Notes under the pieces: model-generated | Told to the model about the DNA's origin: nothing | The model's database searches: none | What the model saw: the letters and a program-made list of their open reading frames with translations, nothing else | Position numbers and translations under genes: made by a program | Origin: Pandoraea capi | GTDB lineage: Bacteria > Pseudomonadota > Gammaproteobacteria > Burkholderiales > Burkholderiaceae | NCBI RefSeq assembly: GCF_902459735.1 | Contig: NZ_CABPRV010000001.1 | Location: forward strand, 310,001 to 374,000 | DNA length: 64,000 nt | Direction: 5' to 3' | Shown here: positions 56,432 to 64,000 of the stretch, one piece after another | Layout of the letters: every line of letters starts with the position of its first letter | Position numbering within the stretch: position 1 is the stretch's first letter

Positions 56432-57513
56432 TGACCGACACGAACGACACCCTCGAGAATTTCCGCGCCGTCATCGAACAGGCCACCGCTCGCCGTGCCC
56501 CGCTTCAGTTGCGCGGGGGCGGTACGAAAGCGTGGTACGGACAGCAGCGTGTGGGCGACGTGCTCGACACGCGTGCATACAGTGGCATCGTCGCTTACGA
56601 TCCCGCTGAACTCGTCATTACGGCGCGTTGCGGCACGCCGCTGGCTGAAGTCGAAGCCGCGCTCGCGGAGCGCAATCAGTTGCTGCCGTTCGAGCCTCCC
56701 TACTTCGGGCCAGGGGCAACCATCGGCGGCGCAGTGGCCGCCGGGCTGGCCGGCCCGCGTCGCAGTGCCGTGGGCTCAGTGCGCGATTTCGTGCTCGGCG
56801 CCAAGCTGATGGACGGTCGGGGACATGTGCTGAACTTCGGCGGTCAGGTGATGAAGAACGTCGCCGGTTACGACGTCTCGCGCATGCTCGCCGGCTCGCT
56901 CGGCACGCTGGGACTCATTCTCGAAGTGTCGCTCAAGGTGCTGCCGCAGCCGTTCGCGGAATTGACGCTGCAATTCGAAATGAATGCCGTCGATGCGGTG
57001 CGCAAGCTCAACGAATGGGGCGGCCAGCCGCTGCCGATTACCGGTAGCGCCTGGCGCAGCGATTTGCTGGTGATTCGTCTGGCGGGGGCGTCGGCAGCCA
57101 TCAAGGCCGCTCGCGTGAAGATGGGCGGCGAGCTGGTCGATGCCATTCATGCGGCCAAGTTCTGGCACGCCATTCGCGAGCAGACCGACAACTTCTTCGC
57201 CGATGCGGGACCGGGGCAGGCCTTGTGGCGTCTGGCCGTGCCGTCGACAGCCGAACCGCATCGTCTGCCGGGCAAGCAACTCATCGAGTGGGGTGGCGCA
57301 CAGCGCTGGTGGATCACCGACGCCGACGCGCAGATCGTGCGCTCCGCCGCACGTCAGGATGGCGGACACGCCACGCTGTTCCGTTACGGCGAGCCGAGCG
57401 TCAGTGTCTTCACCCCGTTGCCCGCGCCCGTCATGCGCATCCACCGAAATCTGAAGTCGGTGTTCGATCCTGCTGGCATCTTCAATCCTGGACGAATGTA
57501 TCCGGAGTTCTGA
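56431..57513 (+). CDS. glcE: Glycolate oxidase subunit GlcE
   Basis: A 360-residue FAD-binding-type subunit of glycolate oxidase. Recognisable are PLQLRGGGTKAWYG, FGPGATIGGAVAAGLAGPRR, the GQVMKNVAGYDVSRMLAGSL segment and the final PAGIFNPGRMYPEF. Its ATG overlaps the channel gene stop (TGATG). The next gene is convergent and no glcF follows within 104 nt, so the operon ends here. Confidence 0.93.
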   Translation: MTDTNDTLENFRAVIEQATARRAPLQLRGGGTKAWYGQQRVGDVLDTRAYSGIVAYDPAELVITARCGTPLAEVEAALAERNQLLPFEPPYFGPGATIGGAVAAGLAGPRRSAVGSVRDFVLGAKLMDGRGHVLNFGGQVMKNVAGYDVSRMLAGSLGTLGLILEVSLKVLPQPFAELTLQFEMNAVDAVRKLNEWGGQPLPITGSAWRSDLLVIRLAGASAAIKAARVKMGGELVDAIHAAKFWHAIREQTDNFFADAGPGQALWRLAVPSTAEPHRLPGKQLIEWGGAQRWWITDADAQIVRSAARQDGGHATLFRYGEPSVSVFTPLPAPVMRIHRNLKSVFDPAGIFNPGRMYPEF

Positions 57514-57617
57514 GCCTACCCTTGTCCGCACCGCCAGTCCGGGATACGGCCGGACGTGCGACCGTAGGTCCGGCATTAGATGCCGCCGCAGGTACGGCCC
57601 GGCTGACCAGGACCCGC

Positions 57618-59201
57618 TCAGCCGTTCGTGTCGAGCAGGCGGGTGACTTCGGTGGCCAGCGTCCGCACGGCCTTGTCGACGTCGCGCGTGAACGGCTGCC
57701 CCCCATTCATACGCAGGAAGTTGTCGTAGCGCGCCGAGTTGGAGAAAAGGCTGCCCGGTGCGATGCGAATGCCTTTCTCCAGCGCCGCGTCGAACAGTCG
57801 CTCGGAACTCACACCGCCCGGCATCTCCACCCACAGGCTCAGACCGCCCGCCGGTTGCGTCAGACGCGTGCCGGCCGGGAAGTACGTCGCGATCGCTTCG
57901 GCCATCGCGGCGCGGTGTTCGCGCAACTGCGAGCGCAGACGCCGCAAATGACGATCGAATCGCGGCGAGTCCATGAACTCGCCCATGGCGATCTGCGCGA
58001 GCGCTTCGTTCGGGCGCGTCTGCGCATATTTCAGCATGTCGACCCGCCGCTGCCACTTGCCGGCAGCAATCCAGCCGAGCCGCATGCCCGGGGAAAGCGT
58101 CTTGTGCAGCGAGGCACAGTGAATCACGTTGCCCGTCGTATCCCATGAACGGATGGCCGCAGGCATGTTGCCGTCGTCACCCAGCGCGGAATACGTGTCG
58201 TCCTCGATGATGGCGATGCCTCGCGACTCCGCCCACTTCACGAGCTGCATCTTGTTGGCGTCCGGCATCACCGATCCGAGCGGATTCTGGAAATGCGGCA
58301 CGACGATCACCGCCTTGATGTTGTCGTACGTTTGCGAGGCCAGTTCCAGCGCATCGAGCGAGATGCCGGTTTGCGGGCTCGTCGGAATTTCCAGCGCCCG
58401 GATGCCCATGCTCTCAAGCGTCTGCAACAGCGCGTAGTAGGTCGGCGATTCGACCGCGACCACGTCGCCGGTGCTCGCCACCGCACGCAGCGCCAGGTTG
58501 ATCGCTTCGATGCAGCCGTGGGTGACGATGATTTCATCCGGGTTGATGTTCATCCGTGCTTCCAGCGCACGGCGTGCAATCGCGCCGCGAAACCGGGCTT
58601 CACCGCCGCCGGGCGGCGGCATGCCGTAGAGCAGCGGGTGGTCACGCAGTGCGCGGATCGTCGCCTGCCGCAACTCGTTGACCGGGTAGAGCGACGGGGA
58701 CCCGTGCGCGATCGCGAAATTGATCTTGATGTCCGCCTGAAGGCCGCGCGCGAGAATCGACGAGACACGCTGATTGATGCCCACGTACTGCATCAGGTCA
58801 GGCACCCACGGGCGCGGCTCGGCCACCGGTACGGCGCTCGCGCGGGCGGGCGTGCGCACGAAGTACCCGGAACGCGGACGCGCTTCGAGCAGACCCTGTG
58901 CCTCCAGATGGCGGCAAGTCTGTAGCGCCGTCGACAGGCTGATCTGGTGGCGCTCCATCAACGCACGCACGCTGGGCATGCGCGCGCCGCAGACGAGCGT
59001 CCCGGCTTCGATTGCCAGACGATAGTGATCCGCCAACTGGCGGTAAATCGGCGTGCGCTCTTCGGGAATGACGGGAAACACCGCTGGTCTCGCCGCTTCC
59101 GGGGCGCTTTGCGTGGAAACGGGCGTCGAAGCCATGGGGTCGGTCGTGTCGGTGACCATCAGGTCGGGGGTGGGGGCGTCCATGCGCAGATCATCGGGCA
59201 T
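57618..59201 (-). CDS. MocR-type regulator: GntR DNA-binding domain fused to PLP aminotransferase
   Basis: A 527-residue protein. The first part is a GntR winged helix (PSVRALMERHQISLSTALQT near residues 75-95); the rest is a fold-type I aminotransferase-like domain with the PLP lysine in SLHKTLSPGMRLGW. In contrast to PdxR, whose target is usually a neighbouring vitamin-B6 gene, no pdx gene lies here. The ATG at 59201 is chosen; a TTG at 59216 and ATG at 59183 are alternatives. GGCATCG repeats overlap its start and may be its own operator. Confidence 0.87.
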   Translation of the reverse strand: MPDDLRMDAPTPDLMVTDTTDPMASTPVSTQSAPEAARPAVFPVIPEERTPIYRQLADHYRLAIEAGTLVCGARMPSVRALMERHQISLSTALQTCRHLEAQGLLEARPRSGYFVRTPARASAVPVAEPRPWVPDLMQYVGINQRVSSILARGLQADIKINFAIAHGSPSLYPVNELRQATIRALRDHPLLYGMPPPGGGEARFRGAIARRALEARMNINPDEIIVTHGCIEAINLALRAVASTGDVVAVESPTYYALLQTLESMGIRALEIPTSPQTGISLDALELASQTYDNIKAVIVVPHFQNPLGSVMPDANKMQLVKWAESRGIAIIEDDTYSALGDDGNMPAAIRSWDTTGNVIHCASLHKTLSPGMRLGWIAAGKWQRRVDMLKYAQTRPNEALAQIAMGEFMDSPRFDRHLRRLRSQLREHRAAMAEAIATYFPAGTRLTQPAGGLSLWVEMPGGVSSERLFDAALEKGIRIAPGSLFSNSARYDNFLRMNGGQPFTRDVDKAVRTLATEVTRLLDTNG

Positions 59202-59264
59202 CGGATCGCACCGCAACAGATACAGATTTGAGAATTTGGCATCGTAACAGGTTGTCCGATGCCC
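59196..59264. promoter_or_regulatory. GGCATCG repeats in MocR/DUF2917 intergenic region
   Basis: GGGCATCGGA (59196-59205, spanning the MocR start codon) and TCCGATGCCC (59255-59264) are perfect 10-bp inverted copies 49 bp apart; a further GGCATCG occurs at about 59238. Repeated half-sites in a divergent promoter region next to a MocR gene are typical of autoregulatory operators. Inferred only. Confidence 0.45.
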
Positions 59265-59360
59265 ATCTGTTTCACACTAAACGGTGCGCGGGTGTGCCTA
59301 CCGGGGCGATGGGGCGGTCGATACGCTGTAGTCATCTGTTCAACGCCCCGGAGCTTCGTC

Positions 59361-59816
59361 ATGGAAACACATCCCGCCCCCACACCCGAGTACGCTTCGC
59401 TCATCCGCAGCCCGGTCGCGAAGCCCCGTGCAGCGCGTGCTGAGCGAGTCGATGTGCCGGTGACCTCCCGCGAACGCACCGATCTCGGGACACCCTCACC
59501 CACCTTGCTCAAGCTCACGCGCGGGCAGTCGTTTCATACCTACGCGAGCCGGGGCACGGTGCTTCACGTTCGTGGCGGAAATGTCATGCTGACGCCCCCC
59601 GCCCGTTGGCTTGCCCCAGGCGTGTGGCGCACGACCGTGCCGTTGGCGGCCGGGCAGGTGTATGTCGTGGAGACGTCCGGCTGGTTCGCGATCGCGAGCG
59701 ATAGCGGCGCATCCATCGCCTGCCGGGTCAGTGCAAGCGACCTCCGGCTTTCAGACGACCAGCGCCCCCCGGCCACCGGACGCCTTCAAGCCATCCTTCG
59801 ATATTTCGGCCTCTGA
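59361..59816 (+). CDS. DUF2917-like small protein, unknown function
   Basis: A 151-residue protein beginning METHPAPTPEYASLIRSPVA. The C-terminal half, from LLKLTRGQSFHTYASRGTVL through RTTVPLAAGQVYVVETSG, looks like the small beta-rich DUF2917 domain common in Burkholderiales. No signal peptide or membrane segment is visible. GGAG precedes the ATG by 8 nt; a longer in-frame ORF upstream has no support. It is divergent from the MocR regulator, which may control it. Confidence 0.65.
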   Translation: METHPAPTPEYASLIRSPVAKPRAARAERVDVPVTSRERTDLGTPSPTLLKLTRGQSFHTYASRGTVLHVRGGNVMLTPPARWLAPGVWRTTVPLAAGQVYVVETSGWFAIASDSGASIACRVSASDLRLSDDQRPPATGRLQAILRYFGL

Positions 59817-59858
59817 ACGGCCTTTGACACGGGCGCTCTGGTGCGTGAGCGTCCGAGT

Positions 59859-59882
59859 ACCCGAGTGCTTACGTACTCGGGT
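59859..59882. repeat. Inverted repeat after the DUF2917-like gene
   Basis: ACCCGAGT and ACTCGGGT pair around an 8-nt loop, followed by TGCTTAAG-type direct repeats. It lies in the convergent gap between the DUF2917-like gene and gpx and could serve as a weak terminator; no T-run is present. Confidence 0.4.
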
Positions 59883-59948
59883 GCTTAAGTGCTTAGGTGC
59901 TGAACCGTTCAATTGCCAAGGTGCCTGAGCACCCGCGGATTCATCGAC

Positions 59949-60452
59949 TCACGCCAACAACCTTTCGATATCGGCGCGAATCGCTTCGGGCTTCGCGGTC
60001 GGGGCGTAGCGCTCCACCACCGTGCCCGACGCATCGACGAGGAACTTGGTGAAATTCCACTTGATCGCCTTCGTGCCCAGAATCCCGGGCTTCTCCTGCG
60101 TCAGATAGCGGTAGAGCGGCGCGGCGTCCGGCCCTTTGACGTCGATCTTGGCGAACATGGGAAAGGTGACGTGAAAGCGCAGGTCGCAGAAGCTGCGGAT
60201 GGCCTGCGCATCGCCCGGCTCCTGCTTGCCGAACTGATTGCACGGAAACGCAAGCACCTCGAAGCCACGCGGCGCGAGTTGCTCGTGGAGCGTCTGCAAA
60301 CCGGCGTACTGCGGCGTGAACCCGCACTCGCTCGCCGTATTGACGATGAGCAGCACCTTGCCGCGATACTGCGACAGGCTGACGGACTCCCCCGCCAGCG
60401 TCTGGACCGAAAAATCGTACACGTGCTGTGTGTGCTGTGGATTCACGCTCAT
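59949..60452 (-). CDS. Glutathione peroxidase family protein
   Basis: A 167-residue thiol peroxidase. The catalytic cysteine is in VNTASECGFTPQY, the glutamine in FPCNQFGKQEPG and the tryptophan in KWNFTKFLV, the complete GPx triad with Cys in place of selenocysteine. No signal peptide, so cytoplasmic. The start at 60452 follows GGGAAGGGAG; a longer in-frame reading upstream is rejected. Such enzymes reduce hydroperoxides with thioredoxin or glutathione. Confidence 0.95.
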   Translation of the reverse strand: MSVNPQHTQHVYDFSVQTLAGESVSLSQYRGKVLLIVNTASECGFTPQYAGLQTLHEQLAPRGFEVLAFPCNQFGKQEPGDAQAIRSFCDLRFHVTFPMFAKIDVKGPDAAPLYRYLTQEKPGILGTKAIKWNFTKFLVDASGTVVERYAPTAKPEAIRADIERLLA

Positions 60453-60849
60453 CGGCGGCTCCCTTCCCTGTGGATGTTGGCACCGCGCAGTCTGCCACAA
60501 CCCCGGCCCGGCGGGCGATTCGCGCCGTAGCCACCTGCCGGTTATCCTTGATTGCCCGACGAGTGCACCCCAGGTAGCACCTCCTTTTTTATCGGGTAGC
60601 ACCTGTGCCCGGAGCACGGCTATAATCGTTGACCGACGGGCCAAAGGGGTCTTTCGGACGCGCCCGGCCTTCCCGGTGTACGCTGGTTCGAAACCCGCGA
60701 GATCCCCGATATCGACGACAGGTCGTCCCCGCGCCGTTACGACAACCCGGACACTCAATTCACCCGATTCGCCCGATTCGCTTCATTTGCCCGGAACCGC
60801 CGACACCGTCCAACCGCTTCGCTACGCCCGAACCCGCCGAATCCTTTCT
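60453..60849. other. Divergent region gpx - yggS
   Basis: These 397 bases contain no convincing gene. A perfect TATAAT lies at 60621-60626 and may serve yggS, though no -35 match stands 16-18 bp upstream. GGTAGCACCT occurs twice (60573, 60595), 22 bp apart and just upstream of that box, suggesting an activator or repressor site. Farther on, CCCGATTCG is repeated in tandem near 60772. Confidence 0.45.
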
Positions 60850-61563
60850 ATGTCGCCCATCGCAGCACATCTCGAAGACGTCCTCTCCCGGATCACCCGC
60901 GCCACCGCCGCTGCCGGCCGAGCCGACGGCAGTGTGCGCCTGCTCGCCGTCTCGAAGACCTTCGGCGCCGACGCCGTGCGCGAAGCGGTGACGGCCGGCC
61001 AGCGGGCTTTCGGCGAGAACTATGTGCAGGAAGCGCTCGACAAGATCGAAGCGCTCGCCGGTGAGCGCGTCGGCGACGAACCGCTCGAATGGCATTTCAT
61101 CGGGCCGCTGCAAAGCAACAAGACACGGCCGGTCGCCGAGCATTTCGACTGGGTACATTCCGTCGACCGGCTCAAGATCGCGGAACGCCTGAGCGCACAG
61201 CGCCCGACACACTTGCCGCCCTTGCAGGTTTGCCTGCAGGTGAACATCAGCGGCGAGGCCAGCAAAAGCGGCGTGACACCGGACGAAGCCCTCGCTGTCG
61301 CCCGCGCCATCGCCGCACTGCCGAATCTGACGCTGCGCGGCCTGATGGCGATTCCCGAGCCCGAAGACGACCCGGCACGTCAGCGCGAGCCCTTCAAGGC
61401 GGTGCGCGACTTGTTCGATGCGCTTCGCGCCGACGGGCTGGCGCTGGACACGCTCTCGATGGGGATGTCGGGAGACCTGGAGGCGGCGGTTGCCGAGGGC
61501 GCCACCATGGTGCGCATCGGTACGGCGATTTTCGGTGCACGAGATTACGGCGCCAAGGCCTGA
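60850..61563 (+). CDS. yggS: PLP homeostasis protein YggS
   Basis: A 237-residue PLP-binding TIM-barrel protein that controls free pyridoxal phosphate and affects amino- and keto-acid pools. The PLP lysine is in RLLAVSKTFGADAVREAV, then GENYVQEALDKI, the HFIGPLQSNKTRPV segment and LSMGMSGDLEAAVAEG. The start MSPIAAHLEDVL is preferred over a long upstream extension. proC follows after 133 nt, a classic yggS-proC pairing. Confidence 0.94.
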   Translation: MSPIAAHLEDVLSRITRATAAAGRADGSVRLLAVSKTFGADAVREAVTAGQRAFGENYVQEALDKIEALAGERVGDEPLEWHFIGPLQSNKTRPVAEHFDWVHSVDRLKIAERLSAQRPTHLPPLQVCLQVNISGEASKSGVTPDEALAVARAIAALPNLTLRGLMAIPEPEDDPARQREPFKAVRDLFDALRADGLALDTLSMGMSGDLEAAVAEGATMVRIGTAIFGARDYGAKA

Positions 61564-61696
61564 GCGCGGCATGCGTCCCGCGGTGAGCGCGTCACGACCA
61601 CGCACCACCGCAACGATGCGCCACGCCACGCACTGGACTCGCCACGAATAGCAGTAACGGTAACGAGTAACGACACACGCAACGCAAAGGATGGTT

Positions 61697-62509
61697 ATGA
61701 GAATTGCATTCATCGGCGGCGGCAATATGGCCAATGCCTTGATCGGCGGACTCGTCAAGCGTGGCACGGCCCCGCGCGACATTCTCGCTATCGACGTCAA
61801 CGAATCGACCCGCGAAAGTCTCGTCAAGCACCACGGCATCGAGACAGCCAGCGCCCCGAACGACCGCCTGCGCGATTACGACACGCTCGTGCTGGCCGTC
61901 AAACCGCAAGTGCTCAAGGATGTCGCGCAAGCGCTCCAGCCGCATCTGAACGGTCAGTTGGTCATCAGCATTGCCGCAGGGATCCGCGCTTCGGATCTCG
62001 CGCGCTGGCTCGGCGGTCACAACCAGATCGTGCGCTGCATGCCGAACACGCCGGCATTGATCGGCAAGGGCATCACCGGCCTGATCGCGCTCTCGGGCGT
62101 GGATTCGGATCAGCGCAAGCGCGCCGAGACCGTGCTGAGCGCCGCCGGCGAAATCGTGTGGGTCGAGAAAGAGGATCAGCTCGACGCCGTCACCGCCATC
62201 TCGGGCAGCGGCCCGGCCTACGTCTTCTACTTCATCGAAGCGCTGGAGCAGGCCGCACAGGAACTGGGCTTCTCGGCCGACAAGGCTCGCCAGCTCGCCA
62301 TCGCCACGTTCACCGGCGCCTCGCAACTCGCGGCAGACTCGACCGAACCGGCCAGCGTGCTGCGCGATCGCGTGACGTCGAAGGGCGGCACCACCTTCGC
62401 GGCCATCAGCTCGTTCGAAAAAGACGCCATCAAGGACGCCATCGTGCGCGGCGTCAAGGCGGCCAACCATCGCGCCAAGGAACTCGGCGACGAACTGGGC
62501 GACGCCTGA
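61697..62509 (+). CDS. proC: Pyrroline-5-carboxylate reductase
   Basis: A 270-residue enzyme reducing P5C to L-proline with NAD(P)H. The Rossmann motif IAFIGGGNMANALIGG opens the protein, and AVTAISGSGPAYVFYFIEAL and the final helical VTSKGGTTFAAI segment are family hallmarks. The ATG at 61697 sits 6 nt after AAAGG; a second ATG two codons earlier would leave no spacing. Immediately downstream is a fragment of an amidase gene. Confidence 0.97.
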   Translation: MRIAFIGGGNMANALIGGLVKRGTAPRDILAIDVNESTRESLVKHHGIETASAPNDRLRDYDTLVLAVKPQVLKDVAQALQPHLNGQLVISIAAGIRASDLARWLGGHNQIVRCMPNTPALIGKGITGLIALSGVDSDQRKRAETVLSAAGEIVWVEKEDQLDAVTAISGSGPAYVFYFIEALEQAAQELGFSADKARQLAIATFTGASQLAADSTEPASVLRDRVTSKGGTTFAAISSFEKDAIKDAIVRGVKAANHRAKELGDELGDA

Positions 62510-62511
62510 TT

Positions 62512-62988
62512 GCGTCAGTCCGACACGCCGGCATCGCACCGAATCGAGTGGTCGGTCATGCCGATGTCGCGCCGGGTCGCAAGCTCGATCCGGGCCCCCT
62601 GTTTCCCTGGCAGACGCTGCATGAACGCGGGATCGGCGCCTGGCCGGACACGGCAACGGCGCCCTTCTATCGCGATCATATGCCGTATGCCGGCGACGTC
62701 GCGACCGTGCAGGCGAAGCTGCGAACCTACGGCTACGACACCCCGCAAACCGGCCAGTTGGACCCGGCGACGACGAACGTCATCGAGTCGTTTCAGATGC
62801 ACTTCTGTGCGAGCCATCGCTACAACGGGGTTCCCGACGCACAAACGGTCGCAGTGCTCGACGCACTGCTGGAGAAATACCTCGATGTGCCGCGTCCGTC
62901 CGCCGACGTTACCGCGAAAAACCGCAGCGCAGCGACGGGACCGAACTCACCGGACGACGCTGCCAGCGCCGTCTACCTGCATCCATAG
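62512..62988 (+). pseudogene. C-terminal fragment of an AmiD-like amidase
   Basis: The frame reads IAPNRVVGHADVAPGRKLDP, GPLFPWQTLHERGIGAWPD, and continues through a peptidoglycan-binding domain (LRTYGYDTPQTGQLDPATTN) to a stop at 62988. It closely resembles the same part of the amidase beginning at 63173 but lacks the N-terminal two thirds including the first zinc histidine, and has no start codon. It is joined directly to the end of proC. A partial tandem duplication or deletion after duplication explains it. Confidence 0.8.
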
Positions 62989-62997
62989 GCAGTGCAG

Positions 62998-63040
62998 CAC
63001 GCCGGAATCGGCCCAAACGATTCCGGCGTGAACCTTTTTT
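62998..63040 (+). terminator. Intrinsic terminator between the two amidase copies
   Basis: CACGCCGGAATCG and CGATTCCGGCGTG form a perfect 13-bp stem around GCCCAAA, followed by AACC and six T residues. It would end the yggS-proC transcript. Confidence 0.88.
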
Positions 63041-63172
63041 GGAGTCCCCGACGTCCGCCGACGACTACGCTGGTCAAGTCTCAGCGACGTCATGGAATTC
63101 CAATGCACAACGTTCGCCTCGCCCCGAACAGCGCGGCAGTGCCTAAGCGGCAACCGAGCGGCAACCGTCCCA

Positions 63173-64000
63173 ATGAGTGACGACGAGAAGTACCGGAAAT
63201 TTCTCGTCAACGCACTGGGCCGCCCGCTGGCGCGGCAAGCCGGTTTGCTTGCGCGGCCTGGGAAGGTGCCGCCGATGGTTCGGGAGTGCAACGGCTACTT
63301 CATCGACAAGGGGCTGACGCCGGCCAGACGCGAGCCCCGCATTCGCACGCTCGTGCTGCATTACACCGCTGCCTCGCTGTTGCGCTCGCTCAGCACGCTG
63401 ACGAATCCTGCGGGCGATGCCAGCGCGCATTACGTCGTGCCCGAGACGGCCGACGACGACAATCGTTTCGTCGTCTATCAATTGGTACCCGAACGGCAGT
63501 TGGCCCGGCACGCTGGCGTGAGCGGCTGGCGGGGAGAACGTCTGCTGAACGGCACCTCCATCGGCGTCGAAATCGTCAATCCCGGCTATCCGGCAGACGA
63601 CGCGCGGCTCCCGCTCATGGACCGGCGCTGGCATCCCTTCCCGATGCCACAGATCGCCGTCGTCGGCAGACTCGTCGCCGACATCGTGATGCGATACGGC
63701 ATTGCACCGGATCGGGTACTCGGTCATGCCGACGTCGCCCCCGGGCGCACGCACGACCCCGGACCGCGGTTTCCGTGGCGATGGCTGCACGAGCAATTTG
63801 GGGTCGGCGCATGGCCCGACGACGCGAGGGTCGCGCATTACCGCGATCATCGACCGTATCGGGGAGACGTTCCGGCGTTACAGGCGAAGCTGCTCGCCTA
63901 CGGTTTCGACACGCCGCAAACAGGTGAACTGGACGCTTCAACGACCGATGTCATTGCCGCGTTCCAGATGCATTTCCATCCGGCACGCTATGACGGCGTG
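63173..64000 (+). CDS. N-acetylmuramoyl-L-alanine amidase, AmiD-like (3' end outside window)
   Basis: The first 276 residues of an amidase_2 enzyme that cleaves the lactyl-amide bond between MurNAc and the peptide stem. Zinc ligands can be placed at His in TLVLHYTAAS, His in LGHADVAPGR and Asp in THDPGPRFPW; GTSIGVEIVNPGY is also conserved. A peptidoglycan-binding domain begins near residue 240 (LQAKLLAYGFDTPQTGELD). No signal peptide or lipobox is visible at the start chosen, which is unusual for AmiD and may mean the true start is different or the enzyme is cytoplasmic like AmpD. Open to the window edge. Confidence 0.85.
   Translation, partial: MSDDEKYRKFLVNALGRPLARQAGLLARPGKVPPMVRECNGYFIDKGLTPARREPRIRTLVLHYTAASLLRSLSTLTNPAGDASAHYVVPETADDDNRFVVYQLVPERQLARHAGVSGWRGERLLNGTSIGVEIVNPGYPADDARLPLMDRRWHPFPMPQIAVVGRLVADIVMRYGIAPDRVLGHADVAPGRTHDPGPRFPWRWLHEQFGVGAWPDDARVAHYRDHRPYRGDVPALQAKLLAYGFDTPQTGELDASTTDVIAAFQMHFHPARYDGV

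Noticed and set aside
60685-60695. GGTTCGAAACC, resembling a tRNA T-arm
   Set aside because: Flanking bases do not form a 5-bp T stem and no acceptor or anticodon stem could be built around it.

Overview
The window is a chromosomal stretch of a high-GC (roughly 64% by eye) betaproteobacterium. Gene content and order (mutL-miaA, purM/hda, HAD-pcnB-folK-dnk-panB, grpE-trx-dnaK-dnaJ, hemH-hslR, hrcA/nadK-recN, glnE, yhdP-nitrilase-tldD, aroG, glcD/glcE, yggS-proC) are those of Burkholderiaceae; Pandoraea or a close relative is my best guess, inferred from general resemblance and not from a search. It is almost entirely coding. I see no rRNA, tRNA, CRISPR or prophage. mutL enters cut at the left edge and an AmiD-type amidase leaves cut at the right edge.

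Layout. 1-1.4 kb: mutL C-terminus and miaA. 1.6-9.4 kb: a probable catabolic island with a spermidine/putrescine-type ABC importer (two permeases, ATPase, Tat-exported binding protein), an M24 creatinase/prolidase-like hydrolase, an amidohydrolase and a LysR regulator; two palindromes lie upstream. 9.5-12.2 kb: a LysR regulator divergent from a DHA2 drug-efflux-type permease, then a scar made of a transporter fragment and an IS3-like end. 12.5-19 kb: housekeeping block purM | hda, HAD hydrolase, pcnB, folK, deoxynucleoside kinase, panB. 19-21 kb: a TctDE-like two-component system. 21.3-24.2 kb: an NMT1/taurine-type ABC importer behind a good sigma70-like promoter. 24.3-31 kb: minus-strand heat-shock cluster grpE-trx-dnaK-dnaJ followed at 4 nt by a fused pabB-pabC; two sigma32-type promoters are visible. 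31-38 kb: possible small ORFs, hslR, hemH, a large secreted FecR/collagen-like protein, hrcA. 37.3-50 kb: nadK, recN, glnE, yhdP, nitrilase, tldD. 50-51.5 kb: aroG with a Phe/Tyr-rich leader peptide and attenuator. 51.6-57.5 kb: cobalamin adenosyltransferase, D-lactate-dehydrogenase-like flavoprotein, glcD, an ion channel, glcE (no glcF seen). 57.6-64 kb: a MocR-type regulator, a DUF2917-like protein, gpx, yggS, proC, and a tandem pair of AmiD-like amidases of which the first is only a 3' fragment.

The most noteworthy items are the aroG attenuator, the unassigned ABC/M24/amidohydrolase island whose M24 enzyme lacks canonical metal ligands, three in-frame 9-bp tandem repeats coding three-residue repeats in unrelated genes, the ion channel with a zinc-ribbon tail between glcD and glcE, and the duplicated amidase. 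All functions are assigned by reading motifs; no database search was run.
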